Below are positions 27,220 to 35,866 of a stretch of 64,000 nucleotides of DNA, one piece after another. Positions within the stretch are counted from its first letter, which is position 1. Every line of letters starts with the position of its first letter. A program made the position numbers and the translations under genes. The DNA is taken from assembly GCA_965229525.1 (NCBI GenBank), contig OZ245886.1, positions 3,224,001 through 3,288,000 of the forward strand, given 5' to 3'. The notes under the pieces were generated by a model. That model was given only the letters and a program-made list of their open reading frames with translations. It did not search any database and was not told the DNA's origin. This stretch comes from HXMU1420-13 sp965229525 (GTDB lineage Bacteria; Bacteroidota; Rhodothermia; Balneolales; Balneolaceae).

Positions 27220-27822
27220 TCATTCTTTTTTCCCTTTCATTTCAACAACAAAAATACCACGAATCTCACCCTCGCCATATCCTATGGCTTTATCTTCAGG
27301 ATATAATTGCTGAATAACAGTAAATGTCTCTTCGTTGATCTCCTGACCAACATTCCCATGACATTGTAAACAGAATTGATTGGTCACAATAGGGTAGTAG
27401 CCAATAACCCGATCACCTAAAGCATGAACAGCTGGAGTAACTGTTTCACCTAAAATCAATTTACCCTTTACAGATGAGATGTATTCCATTTCCACTTCAT
27501 TTGCAAGATTGCCAGGATTTCGAGGCTTGTCAGATACCCTGTAAATTCTTCGTTCTTGGTCCACCGACATACTGTCTGTCAATGGAATCGCACTGATGTT
27601 ACAAAACTTGAGCGCGGCGATTGTGCCTTCCTGGGCAACGGTAGGAATCAGAACGGATCCAAGAGCTGCTTTCGTAGCCATCGCAGATTGCAGACCTTCC
27701 TCGCGATATGTGATTAGTTCCTCTTCAGAGTAGGTGAGAGTCGAAATCTGGCTATTATTTGTGCATTGATATAAAAACGCACTGATGAATAAAACCCCTA
27801 AATATCTCATACTTTTTATCAA
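27220..27822 (-). CDS. DUF3365 (Tll0287-like) haem-binding lipoprotein
   Basis: This 200-residue protein has a hydrophobic start and Cys 20 (LYQC) consistent with a lipoprotein signal. The body matches the DUF3365 pattern: helical N half, RIYRVSDKPRNPGN (about 107-120), YYPIVTNQFCLQCHG with a CxxCH haem c site (about 155-158), and a C-terminal GYGEGEIRGIF. Such domains are soluble redox or sensory haem modules. It is third in a run with two cytochrome c genes and probably part of the same electron-transfer or redox-sensing unit. Confidence 0.78.
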   Translation of the reverse strand: MIKSMRYLGVLFISAFLYQCTNNSQISTLTYSEEELITYREEGLQSAMATKAALGSVLIPTVAQEGTIAALKFCNISAIPLTDSMSVDQERRIYRVSDKPRNPGNLANEVEMEYISSVKGKLILGETVTPAVHALGDRVIGYYPIVTNQFCLQCHGNVGQEINEETFTVIQQLYPEDKAIGYGEGEIRGIFVVEMKGKKE

Positions 27823-27861
27823 ACTATCGATCTAAAACTACATCATCCAGTTGTTATGACA

Positions 27862-28476
27862 TCAACTTCCACCCTGACCTCTTCGATGTTGATGCCGTTG
27901 GCCATTTTGATCACCATTTCCATCATTTCGTGTACAAAAACCGCATTCACAGTTTTCTTTATCGTTTTGCAAACGTTGCCCTTGCCCTTGACCCTGGCCA
28001 TTCATCTGGTGACTATTTCCACCTCGTCTACTATTGAAGTGATCTTCGAACCAATCGGGTTTTTCCAGGTCAAATTGATAGATATAGGTAGCAACTGCTA
28101 CAAGATCTTCTTCTGAAAATTCCTGTGCCGGCATCACATTAAATCTGCGAACTGCACCGCGTAATAAGGATTTATCATCAGTTGGATTGCTGACAAATGT
28201 AGCTATGGCATGTGTAAAATCATCAAGAACTGGATATTCCGCTAAGTAGTGACGCTTTACAGCTTCAAGGGGCGGAGCCAGACGATCTTGCATACTAGCA
28301 GTCGCCGAATGACATTTTAAACAAGTATTATCAATTATTTGTTTGGCTTTTACCAGATCAACTTGTTCCTGGTAATTGATTGGTACTACCTGAAACTCAT
28401 TATCAATTTTTTGAGCACAGGTAGCCAAAATGAAAAAGAAGAGAATGAGGTAAGAAATTATAATTGCTTTCTTCAT
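27862..28476 (-). CDS. Cytochrome c lipoprotein with Gly/Gln-rich cysteine tail
   Basis: The ATG at 28476 is chosen because AGGTGA lies 7 bases upstream; an in-frame GTG at 28485 is rejected. The 204-residue protein has a lipoprotein signal (FFILATC), a single-haem c domain with TCLKCHS (about 51-57), axial-ligand candidates in RFNVMPAQ, and a C-terminal extension (about 150-204) rich in Gly, Gln, His and Asn containing a CECGFC cluster. It is a paralogue of the 154-residue cytochrome upstream, which lacks this tail. The location is probably membrane-anchored, periplasmic side. Confidence 0.82.
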   Translation of the reverse strand: MKKAIIISYLILFFFILATCAQKIDNEFQVVPINYQEQVDLVKAKQIIDNTCLKCHSATASMQDRLAPPLEAVKRHYLAEYPVLDDFTHAIATFVSNPTDDKSLLRGAVRRFNVMPAQEFSEEDLVAVATYIYQFDLEKPDWFEDHFNSRRGGNSHQMNGQGQGQGQRLQNDKENCECGFCTRNDGNGDQNGQRHQHRRGQGGS

Positions 28477-28516
28477 AGCTATCACCTGGTTTTTAGTTCA
28501 TCAGGTGTATGTTGCT

Positions 28517-28545
28517 ATAATGATTTGAAGAATGTGTGAAGGAAT
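28517..28545 (-). promoter_or_regulatory. Duplicated upstream element with 7-4-7 direct repeats (copy 2)
   Basis: On the minus strand this reads CTTCACA-CATT-CTTCAAA, two 7-bp half sites separated by 4 bases, ahead of the 204-residue cytochrome gene. A near-identical copy lies at 29061-29090 ahead of its paralogue. The 7-4-7 layout is that of sites bound by PhoB/OmpR-type response regulators. Function is inferred. Confidence 0.4.
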
Positions 28546-28556
28546 GTGTGAATTAG

Positions 28557-29021
28557 CTATTCATTTCCATGCATCTCTTGATAATGCTCCTCAAACCAAA
28601 CTGGTCGATCCAGTTCAAATTGATAGATATAGGAAGCAACTGCCTTTAAATCAGTTTCTGAATAAGCCATTGGGAGCATAACATCAAAGCGTTCAACCGC
28701 ACCAAACATAATGGCTTTTTCTTTGGTAGGTTCGATCAAAAAATCCACCATAGCAGATGAAAAATCTTCGATTTTTGGATATTTCTCTAAATATCTCCGT
28801 TTAACTCCTTCGAGCGGAGGAGCCATTCTATTTTGTTCGCTAGCTGTTGCAGAATGGCAAACAATACAACCAGTATCTATGATTTGTTTGGCTCTAACTA
28901 AATCAACTTTAACGGAAGGAGTTGTGGATTCTGGCTGGAATTCATCGTCTTTATTCTGTGAACAAGAAGCTAGTAAAGAAAAGAAGAGAATGAGATAAGA
29001 GATAAATATGACTTTCTTCAT
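28557..29021 (-). CDS. Cytochrome c lipoprotein
   Basis: This 154-residue protein has a lipoprotein signal (MKKVIFISYLILFFSLLASC), a haem c site GCIVCHS (about 51-57), a MAPPLEGVKRRYL segment and MLPMAYSETDLKAVASYIYQFE (about 113-134) holding likely Met ligand residues. It is closely similar to the next gene through the whole cytochrome domain, including the first 20 residues, and is a product of tandem duplication. The two are followed by a DUF3365 haem protein, suggesting one redox operon. Confidence 0.85.
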   Translation of the reverse strand: MKKVIFISYLILFFSLLASCSQNKDDEFQPESTTPSVKVDLVRAKQIIDTGCIVCHSATASEQNRMAPPLEGVKRRYLEKYPKIEDFSSAMVDFLIEPTKEKAIMFGAVERFDVMLPMAYSETDLKAVASYIYQFELDRPVWFEEHYQEMHGNE

Positions 29022-29060
29022 GGATATTATCTGAGATTAATTAATCAGATGGATGATCCA

Positions 29061-29090
29061 ATAATGGTTTGAAGAAAGTGTGAAGGAAAT
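29061..29090 (-). promoter_or_regulatory. Duplicated upstream element with 7-4-7 direct repeats (copy 1)
   Basis: On the minus strand this reads CTTCACA-CTTT-CTTCAAA about 45 bases before the 154-residue cytochrome start. It matches copy 2 (28517-28545) at most of about 30 positions. Its conservation in both copies, in non-coding DNA, suggests a regulator binding site. Confidence 0.4.
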
Positions 29091-29122
29091 AATAAAACCC
29101 AGCACATTAATAATGTACTGGG
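29091..29122 (-). terminator. Rho-independent terminator of isocitrate dehydrogenase gene
   Basis: CCCAG (29098-29102) pairs with CTGGG (29118-29122), and ACATT (29104-29108) pairs with AATGT (29112-29116), around a 3-base loop with one mismatch. Read on the minus strand it is followed by TTTTATTATTT. It lies 34 bases after the isocitrate dehydrogenase stop and separates that gene from the cytochrome genes. Confidence 0.75.
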
Positions 29123-29155
29123 TGTGATTTTGATAGGAGGTTTTTAGCTATGAAA

Positions 29156-31384
29156 TTAAACTTCCGCCAAGATTTTATTTAATGTTTGGCTTGGTCTCAT
29201 CGCCATATCAACCAAAGCAGCTTCTGGCTTAAAATAACCGTTGATTTCAACCGGATTGCCTTGAACTCCAAGTAGGTCTCCGTTGATGGTTTCTTCATTA
29301 GAGCTCATGGCTTCGTAAACCGGAGCAAAGCGTTTTGCAAGTGCTGCATCTTTGGTCTGATTTGCCAATGCTTCTGCCCAATACATCGCAATGTAGAAAT
29401 GTGAACCACGGTTGTCGATATGACCTAGTTTACGAGCAGGTGACTTGTTTTCATCTAATAATTTAGAAGTAGCTGTATCCAGTGTTTCACCAAGAATCTT
29501 GGCAATGTTGTTATCAAATGTTTTTCCTAGATGTTCCAATGAAACTGCTAATGCCAGAAATTCACCTAAGGAATCCCAACGTAAGTAATTTTCTTTCACA
29601 AACTGTTGAACGTGCTTAGGAGCAGACCCCCCGGCACCTGTTTCGAACAAACCGCCTCCATTCATCAATGGAACAATGGAAAGCATTTTTGCCGATGTAC
29701 CTAATTCAAGAATAGGGAAGAGATCAGTTAGGTAATCACGAAGTACGTTACCGGTAACGGAAATCGTATCTTTTCCTTCGATGATTCTTTCTAGGGAGAA
29801 TTGAGTAGCATCAACCGGATTCATGATGTGAATTTCTAATCCATCTGTATCATGATCTTTCAGATACACATTCACTTTTTTGATGAGCTCAGCATCGTGC
29901 GAACGAGTTTTGTCTAACCAGAACACTGCTGGTGACCCGGTATCACGTGCTCTCGAAACAGCCAATTTCACCCAATCCTGAACAGGTGCATCTTTCACCT
30001 GGCAGGCTCTCCAGACGTCACCAGCTTCTACATTATGCTCCATTAACACGGTACCATTTGCATCAACAACACTCATGGTACCATCAGCAGAAACTTCGAA
30101 GGTTTTATCATGTGAGCCGTATTCTTCCGCTTTTTGAGCCATTAAACCAACATTTGGAACTGAACCCATAGTTGTTGGATCGAATGCACCATGCTTTTTA
30201 CAGAATTCGATGGTCGTTTGATACACTCCAGCATAGCTGCTATCCGGAATAACAGCTTTTGTATCCTGAGTTTTGTCGTCTTTATTCCACATGCAGCCTG
30301 AAGTTCTGATCATTGCCGGCATAGATGCATCGATAATCACATCAGAAGGAACATGCAAATTGGTAATCCCTTTGTAGGAATTTACCATAGCCAGATCAGG
30401 ACCATTTTCATAGCAAGCTTGAATATCAGCCTCGATAGTAGCTTTTTCGTTAGGTGGTAAAGCCTCGATTTTAGCAAGTAAATCGCCAAAACCGTTGTTT
30501 GCATCCACTCCAAGTTTTTCTAGTGTCTCTGCATGTTTTTTGAAGACATCCGCAAAGAAAACCTTTACTCCATGGCCGAAAATAATTGGGTCGGAAACTT
30601 TCATCATCGTTGCTTTCATGTGCAAAGAGAATAGAACTCCCTGCTTTTTGGCGTCTGCAACTTCCTTTCCTAAAAACTCAACCAATGCCTTCTTACTCAT
30701 GAACGATGAATCCATGATTTCTCCAGCCTGGAGGGCAATACCTTCTTTTAAAACTGTTTTAGTGCCGTCAGTTGACGTATGAACAATTGAAACAGTAGTT
30801 GCATCAGAAACGGTAACTGACTGCTCGTTTGAACGGAAATCATTCTGTCCCATGGTTGATACGTGAGACTTTGAATCGGAGCTCCAGGCGCCCATTGAGT
30901 GTGGGTTCTTGCGTGCATATTCTTTCACTGCTTTTGGTGCACGACGATCAGAATTACCTTCACGTAAAACAGGGTTAACCGCACTACCTTTAACTCGGTC
31001 ATAACGAGCCTTGATTTCTTTTTCGAGAGGGGTAGATGGTTCTTCGGGATAATCAGGAAGAGCATATCCTTTATCTTGCAACTCTTTGATTGTAGCTGTT
31101 AATTGAGGAATAGAGGCACTAATGTTAGGCAACTTAATAATGTTGGCTTCAGGCGTTTTTGCTAGTTCACCTAGTTCAGCTAATGCGTCTCCGATTTGTT
31201 GTTCTTCTGTTAGATAATCGGAGAAATTGGCAATTACTCGGCCGGAAAGTGAGATGTCGCGAGTTTCGACAGTAACACCAGCCGCTTTTGTAAATGCTTC
31301 TATAATCGGGAGAAAAGAATGCGTTGCCAAAGCCGGAGCTTCATCGGTATAGGTGTAAATAATTTTAGCTTTATCTGATGCCAT
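29156..31384 (-). CDS. icd: NADP-dependent isocitrate dehydrogenase, monomeric type
   Basis: This 742-residue protein is far longer than dimeric IDH and matches the monomeric class from end to end: KIIYTYTDEAPALATHSFLPI (6-26), SNEQSVTVSD-type substrate residues, FSLHMKATMMKVSDPIIFGHGVK-region, and SGCMWNKDDKTQDTKAVIPDSSYAG. It oxidises isocitrate to 2-oxoglutarate with NADP in the cytosol. The neighbouring TCA step in this genome may use the 2-oxoacid:ferredoxin oxidoreductase at 49481-52439. The gene stands alone, with its own terminator. Confidence 0.95.
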   Translation of the reverse strand: MASDKAKIIYTYTDEAPALATHSFLPIIEAFTKAAGVTVETRDISLSGRVIANFSDYLTEEQQIGDALAELGELAKTPEANIIKLPNISASIPQLTATIKELQDKGYALPDYPEEPSTPLEKEIKARYDRVKGSAVNPVLREGNSDRRAPKAVKEYARKNPHSMGAWSSDSKSHVSTMGQNDFRSNEQSVTVSDATTVSIVHTSTDGTKTVLKEGIALQAGEIMDSSFMSKKALVEFLGKEVADAKKQGVLFSLHMKATMMKVSDPIIFGHGVKVFFADVFKKHAETLEKLGVDANNGFGDLLAKIEALPPNEKATIEADIQACYENGPDLAMVNSYKGITNLHVPSDVIIDASMPAMIRTSGCMWNKDDKTQDTKAVIPDSSYAGVYQTTIEFCKKHGAFDPTTMGSVPNVGLMAQKAEEYGSHDKTFEVSADGTMSVVDANGTVLMEHNVEAGDVWRACQVKDAPVQDWVKLAVSRARDTGSPAVFWLDKTRSHDAELIKKVNVYLKDHDTDGLEIHIMNPVDATQFSLERIIEGKDTISVTGNVLRDYLTDLFPILELGTSAKMLSIVPLMNGGGLFETGAGGSAPKHVQQFVKENYLRWDSLGEFLALAVSLEHLGKTFDNNIAKILGETLDTATSKLLDENKSPARKLGHIDNRGSHFYIAMYWAEALANQTKDAALAKRFAPVYEAMSSNEETINGDLLGVQGNPVEINGYFKPEAALVDMAMRPSQTLNKILAEV

Positions 31385-31499
31385 GAATAGTTAATTTTGG
31401 TCGGTTAATATTCTTTGCAATAATACTAAGAAATGTTAGTAAACATCCGATAATTTCTGCAAAGTAATTAGTAGTAATCTTCCAAAAACGTTTAGGAAA

Positions 31500-32231
31500 T
31501 TGGGCAATACATCGTTATTAATAGTAGAAGATGATTACGCAGTTCGTGTAACAATCATGGAACTGATGCAGATGCATGGTTATAGTTGTTACTCGGCTTC
31601 TAATGGGGAAGAAGCACTTCGGCAGGTGCGAGATATTGTACCTGCCTTGATAATATGTGACGTAAATATGCCCGTAATGGATGGAAATGATTTCACTAAA
31701 AAATTGAGAACAATCCCAGCGTATGCTCATATTCCTGTAATTATGCTAACGGCAAATGTAACCGAAATTGACAAGATTAAAGGATTAATTTCCGGTGCCG
31801 TTGACTACATCACCAAGCCATTTAATAATAATGAGTTGGTATTGAAAGTTGGTAATATACTAGCTATGAATAAAGCTTTTCAGGAAAACTCATGGCAAGG
31901 AATTCTTGCAGATACCTTTAAGGCGAACCCGAACCTTGACAAGCAATTTGTTCAGTCGCTTTATACGCTGATTAAAGATAATATACATTTGCAAAATTAC
32001 TCCGTAGCAAATTTAGCTGCCGACTTACAACTAAGTGAACGCAATTTATATAGGAAGGTAAAAGATCAAATAGGCATGCCTGTGGCTACATTTATTAGAG
32101 AAGTAAAATTGCAAAGAGCTCATCAAATGTTGGAAAATAACGAAGTAAAAACCTACTCGAGGGCAGCATCTAAAGTAGGATTTAAAAGCGTAGCGCATTT
32201 CTCAAAATTATACAAAGAACGCTTTAAGTAG
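31500..32231 (+). CDS. Response regulator with AraC-type DNA-binding domain
   Basis: This 243-residue protein has a receiver domain (1-120) with E10-D11-D12, phosphoacceptor D54 (ICDVNMPVMDG), T84 and K106 (ITKPF). An AraC/XylS helix-turn-helix follows (about 140-243; VANLAADLQLSERNLYRKVKDQIG and FKSVAHFSKLYKERF). The start is TTG at 31500, two bases after an AGGA. The first in-frame ATG would delete the first receiver strand, so the TTG is retained. It is probably the transcription output of the signalling genes just downstream. Confidence 0.88.
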   Translation: MGNTSLLIVEDDYAVRVTIMELMQMHGYSCYSASNGEEALRQVRDIVPALIICDVNMPVMDGNDFTKKLRTIPAYAHIPVIMLTANVTEIDKIKGLISGAVDYITKPFNNNELVLKVGNILAMNKAFQENSWQGILADTFKANPNLDKQFVQSLYTLIKDNIHLQNYSVANLAADLQLSERNLYRKVKDQIGMPVATFIREVKLQRAHQMLENNEVKTYSRAASKVGFKSVAHFSKLYKERFK

Positions 32232-32280
32232 CTTGAAACTACTCTAATAATCCATTTTTATTAGTCAAGTTTAATTCAAA

Positions 32281-32309
32281 TGGCAGAAATAGAAACTATT
32301 CTGGCAGAA
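32281..32309. promoter_or_regulatory. Paired TGGCAGAA repeats, 21 bp apart
   Basis: TGGCAGAAAT (32281-32290) and TGGCAGAATT (32302-32311) start exactly 21 bp apart in the 124-base gap before the pseudokinase gene. The first 10-mer is identical to 15757-15766 upstream of the chemoreceptor gene, where a second TGGCA also lies 21 bp later. It is a candidate operator shared by the two loci. Confidence 0.45.
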
Positions 32310-32355
32310 TTATGACTGGAATAGTTCAGAACTTTGTTCAAAAAAAACAAGGATT

Positions 32356-33372
32356 ATGAACAGTACAGAATTAAGGTTATTAGTGGTAGAAGATGATGAT
32401 GCGATTAGAGAAGGCATTACGGATTTGCTCCAATTGGAAGGCTTTGATGTTACAGAGTCTAAAAATGGGAAAGAGGCTCTAGACCTATTAACCGACTTAG
32501 AGCCAGATCTGGTAATAAGTGATGTAATGATGCCAGTAATGGATGGGCATACCTTATTGGAGAACTATAGAAATCTGCCAAACAGTAAGAACATCCCTTT
32601 TCTATTTCTAACAGCATTAACCGACAAAACAGATATAAGAAAAGGTATGAATCTAGGCGCAGATGACTACTTAACCAAGCCCTTTTCTCGGCAGGAATTA
32701 TTGCAGGCGATTCATTCTCAATATGAAAAATATTCAGATCGTAAAGAGGTATTTGAAGCTGAACTAGCTGCAAAGTTTCTAGAAAATAATCGCTTAACCC
32801 AACGCGAGAAAAATAGTTTAATGCAAGAAATGCATCACCGAGTAAAGCATAACTTAGCTGTTGTTTCTGCTTTCTTTGAATTAGGTGAAATGTTTGGCGA
32901 TGAAAGGTATATAAGCACAATTAAGGAACGTGTTTTAGCAATGGCCTCTGTACATGAACAGGCTTATTCCAATGAATTTATTTGTCAGGTAAATACCGAA
33001 AAACTGGTAAATAATGTTCTCGACGAATTGTTTGATGAGGCAAACTTTAAATTTATTCGCCAGGCAAAACGTTTCGAAATTGATATAAATCAGGCTATTC
33101 CTCTCGGGTTGCTGCTTTATGAAGTGTTAAGTTTACTTTTATCGAAAAAACAGAATTCTAATACCACAATAGTGTATGTAAACTCATATCCATTAGTTGG
33201 GAAAGCTTGTTTAGTAGTTTCAATTAATGCCGATTCTGAACTAGATCTTAACGATCTTGACAATGACGTGGAAGGGTTATTGATTCATAGTTATATCAGC
33301 CAGCTAAACGGTTCATATAAAAAAGAATTCACTGATTCAGGAACCATGTTTATTTTCGAGTACCCATTATAA
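32356..33372 (+). CDS. Receiver protein with HisKA_2 helix and decayed ATPase domain
   Basis: This 338-residue protein has a full receiver (D13-D14, phosphoacceptor D56, T86, K108) and then a HisKA_2-type dimerisation segment MQEMHHRVKHNLAVVSAFFE with candidate His 161. The C-terminal third is located like a HATPase domain, but the N-box reads LGLLLYEVLSLLLSKK, without the Mg-binding Asn, and no DxGxG box is present. It is probably a pseudokinase, with a phosphotransfer role similar in principle to ChpT or Spo0B. It is followed after 15 bases by the multi-PAS kinase. Confidence 0.8.
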   Translation: MNSTELRLLVVEDDDAIREGITDLLQLEGFDVTESKNGKEALDLLTDLEPDLVISDVMMPVMDGHTLLENYRNLPNSKNIPFLFLTALTDKTDIRKGMNLGADDYLTKPFSRQELLQAIHSQYEKYSDRKEVFEAELAAKFLENNRLTQREKNSLMQEMHHRVKHNLAVVSAFFELGEMFGDERYISTIKERVLAMASVHEQAYSNEFICQVNTEKLVNNVLDELFDEANFKFIRQAKRFEIDINQAIPLGLLLYEVLSLLLSKKQNSNTTIVYVNSYPLVGKACLVVSINADSELDLNDLDNDVEGLLIHSYISQLNGSYKKEFTDSGTMFIFEYPL

Positions 33373-33387
33373 AATTTTTGAGTGCAA

Positions 33388-35784
33388 ATGGATACTTTAG
33401 CTCATAAAATTAAACAGTCGGAATCAATCTTGAGATCTATTATCAATTCTGCATTAGATGCTGTAATTGTGATCGACGAAAATGGCTGCATTACTGAGTG
33501 GAATCATCAAGCTGAGAAAACCTTCGGGTGGACCAGAGAGTGGGCATTAGGTAAAAAACTATCCAATACTATCATTCCAATCGAGTTCAGAGAGGCTCAC
33601 GAGCGTGGAATGAAACATTTTCTAGCTACAGGAGAAGGTCCGGTTTTAAATAAACGAATTGAAATTGTAGCAGTAAATAAAGGTGGTATTCAATTTCCCG
33701 TAGAATTAACAATCATTCCTAATAAAGTGGATGATGTATATTTTTTTAGCTCATTTGTTCGTGATTTGACCGAGGTAAAAAAGACTGAACAAACTCTACA
33801 AACCATCCATGAATTAGCCATTTCATTACTTGGAAAGAATAGTTTAGAAGAAATTGCATGGGAAATCACCCAAAAAACTATTGAAAAACTTGGCTTGGTT
33901 GATTGTGTTATTTACGTGATTGATGAAACGGATGGCCTTCTTCATCAAGTAGCCGCTTATGGTCCCAAAAACCCTAAATCAAAACAAATAGTTAACAAAA
34001 TCAGCCTTGAAATAGGGAAAAGTATAGTTGGTAAAGCGGCATTATTGAAAGAACCGGTTATAGTGAGTGATGCGTCTAAAGACCCCGACTATTATATGGA
34101 CGATGAATTTCGATACTCAGAATTAGCGGTACCAATTTTGTTTGAAGGCAAAGTATTAGGCGTTATTGACTCGGAACACCCTGATAAAGATTTTTTTAAA
34201 AAAGAACATCTGGATGTATTTACAACCATTGCCAGTATTACATCAAGCAAGATAAAAAGTGCTATTAATGTTAAACGGCGAGAGGAAGCTGAAAAATCGT
34301 TAAAAGAAAGTGAAGAACGATGGCAAAACCTGGTTGAGAACATGCCAGAAGCTCTTCAAATCAGTAAAAAAGGGAAAGTAGTGTATGTAAATCCGGCAGG
34401 ATTAAGGGTGTATGAGGCTGAAGAATTAACGCAATTACAAGGGGCTAATTTATGGGAACTTGCTCGAAATATTGATCAATCTGTATTTGATGAGCGCCTT
34501 GAATTACTTCGCAGATATGGATTTGTAGAACCGCTAGAATTTGAAATAGAAACATTAAAAGGGAGTATTAAATATCTAGAAGCTAACTCTACTAGTATTA
34601 TTTATGACGGTGAAGTAGCCATTCAATCGGTTTTGAGAGATATCACAGAAAAAAAGAAAGCGGAATTGGAAATGAAGAAATTATCATTCCGTTTATCTAC
34701 ACTGCTAGATAATTTAAATACTGGAATATTGATGGAACAGGCGGATAGAACGGTAGTACATGCAAACAAAAAGTTTTGCGAGCTTTTTGGGAATTTATTT
34801 GAGCCTGAACAACTTATGGGGCAAGACTGTGGCTTACTTCTAAATGAGGCTAAACAGTTTTTTAAAGATCCTGTAAAATTTGAAGTATCTACCAATAAAC
34901 TTGTTAAGGAAAGAGAGCGTTTTGTTAATGAAGAACTCGAGCTTTCAAATGGTAAAATCCTTGAAAGAGACTTCATTCCAATCATCTTTGACGGCATTCA
35001 ATATGGTACAGTGTGGCAATACCGTGAAATAACTGAGCGTAAAAAAACCGAGGAAAATCTACGTAGAGCCCTAGATTCTGAGCGCAGTTATAACGATCTG
35101 AATAGAAATTTTGTATCCATGGTTTCTCATGAGTTTAGAACTCCTCTTACAAGTATACATTCAACTTCAGAACTTATCCTACAGTTCATCGAACGATTTT
35201 CCAAAGAAGATATCGAAAAAAGGGTTGGGCGAATTTATAAATCGTCTGAACGAATGGAACAACTTATACAAAACGTACTCACTATTGGAAAACTAGATGC
35301 CACAACGGAACTAACAAACATTGAAGAAATACGGATTTCTGATATTATTAAAGAGCTAACTAATGGATTAGAAATTGCAGAAATCAAAAATAGAAACATC
35401 CTGTTTTCAGGGTTCGAAAACGAGCAAACTATATATACCGATCGTAGCTTGATGGAGTTGACCATTCGAAATATTTTGGAAAACTCTGGGAAATATTCAG
35501 ATCCTGGTTCCCCCATTGAAATATCATCTTCTATAAAGCAGAATTGGCTTGAATTATCATTCAAAGATTATGGGATTGGTATACCTAAGGATGAGCTTAA
35601 TTTAGTATTCGAGTCGTTTAAAAGAGCTTCTAATACCGAGGGTGTAAAAGGAACAGGACTTGGGCTGCCAATAGTAAAAAAATCTGTAGAGAAGTTAGGA
35701 GGCTCAATTAGCATTGAATCTGAAGTAAATAAAGGAACTCAAATTTTTGTGCAATTACCTGTAAACACTCTTCCAATTAGTTGA
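33388..35784 (+). CDS. PAS-GAF-PAS-PAS sensor histidine kinase
   Basis: From the ATG at 33388 (a GTG two codons earlier is possible) the protein has 798 residues with no transmembrane segment. Domains are PAS (about 10-130), GAF (about 145-295), PAS (about 310-425), PAS (about 435-555), HisKA with FVSMVSHEFRTPLTSI (phospho-His about 581), and HATPase with RNILENSGKYS, FKDYGIGIP and GTGLGLPIV. It is a cytosolic kinase that can sense several signals. With no receiver of its own, it is a plausible phosphodonor for the two receiver proteins upstream. Confidence 0.92.
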   Translation: MDTLAHKIKQSESILRSIINSALDAVIVIDENGCITEWNHQAEKTFGWTREWALGKKLSNTIIPIEFREAHERGMKHFLATGEGPVLNKRIEIVAVNKGGIQFPVELTIIPNKVDDVYFFSSFVRDLTEVKKTEQTLQTIHELAISLLGKNSLEEIAWEITQKTIEKLGLVDCVIYVIDETDGLLHQVAAYGPKNPKSKQIVNKISLEIGKSIVGKAALLKEPVIVSDASKDPDYYMDDEFRYSELAVPILFEGKVLGVIDSEHPDKDFFKKEHLDVFTTIASITSSKIKSAINVKRREEAEKSLKESEERWQNLVENMPEALQISKKGKVVYVNPAGLRVYEAEELTQLQGANLWELARNIDQSVFDERLELLRRYGFVEPLEFEIETLKGSIKYLEANSTSIIYDGEVAIQSVLRDITEKKKAELEMKKLSFRLSTLLDNLNTGILMEQADRTVVHANKKFCELFGNLFEPEQLMGQDCGLLLNEAKQFFKDPVKFEVSTNKLVKERERFVNEELELSNGKILERDFIPIIFDGIQYGTVWQYREITERKKTEENLRRALDSERSYNDLNRNFVSMVSHEFRTPLTSIHSTSELILQFIERFSKEDIEKRVGRIYKSSERMEQLIQNVLTIGKLDATTELTNIEEIRISDIIKELTNGLEIAEIKNRNILFSGFENEQTIYTDRSLMELTIRNILENSGKYSDPGSPIEISSSIKQNWLELSFKDYGIGIPKDELNLVFESFKRASNTEGVKGTGLGLPIVKKSVEKLGGSISIESEVNKGTQIFVQLPVNTLPIS

Positions 35785-35849
35785 CGTAAGCGTCCATTTT
35801 TACGATTTTAAAAGTATATACATACCTACTGAGGTAAATAATCACTTTT

Positions 35850-35863
35850 AAGAAGCACTTCTT
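35850..35863. repeat. Palindrome just before a start codon
   Basis: AAGAAG-CA-CTTCTT is a perfect 6-bp inverted repeat ending three bases before the ATG at 35867. It could fold over the translation start or act as an operator. No test is possible from sequence alone. Confidence 0.3.
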
Positions 35864-35866
35864 GTC

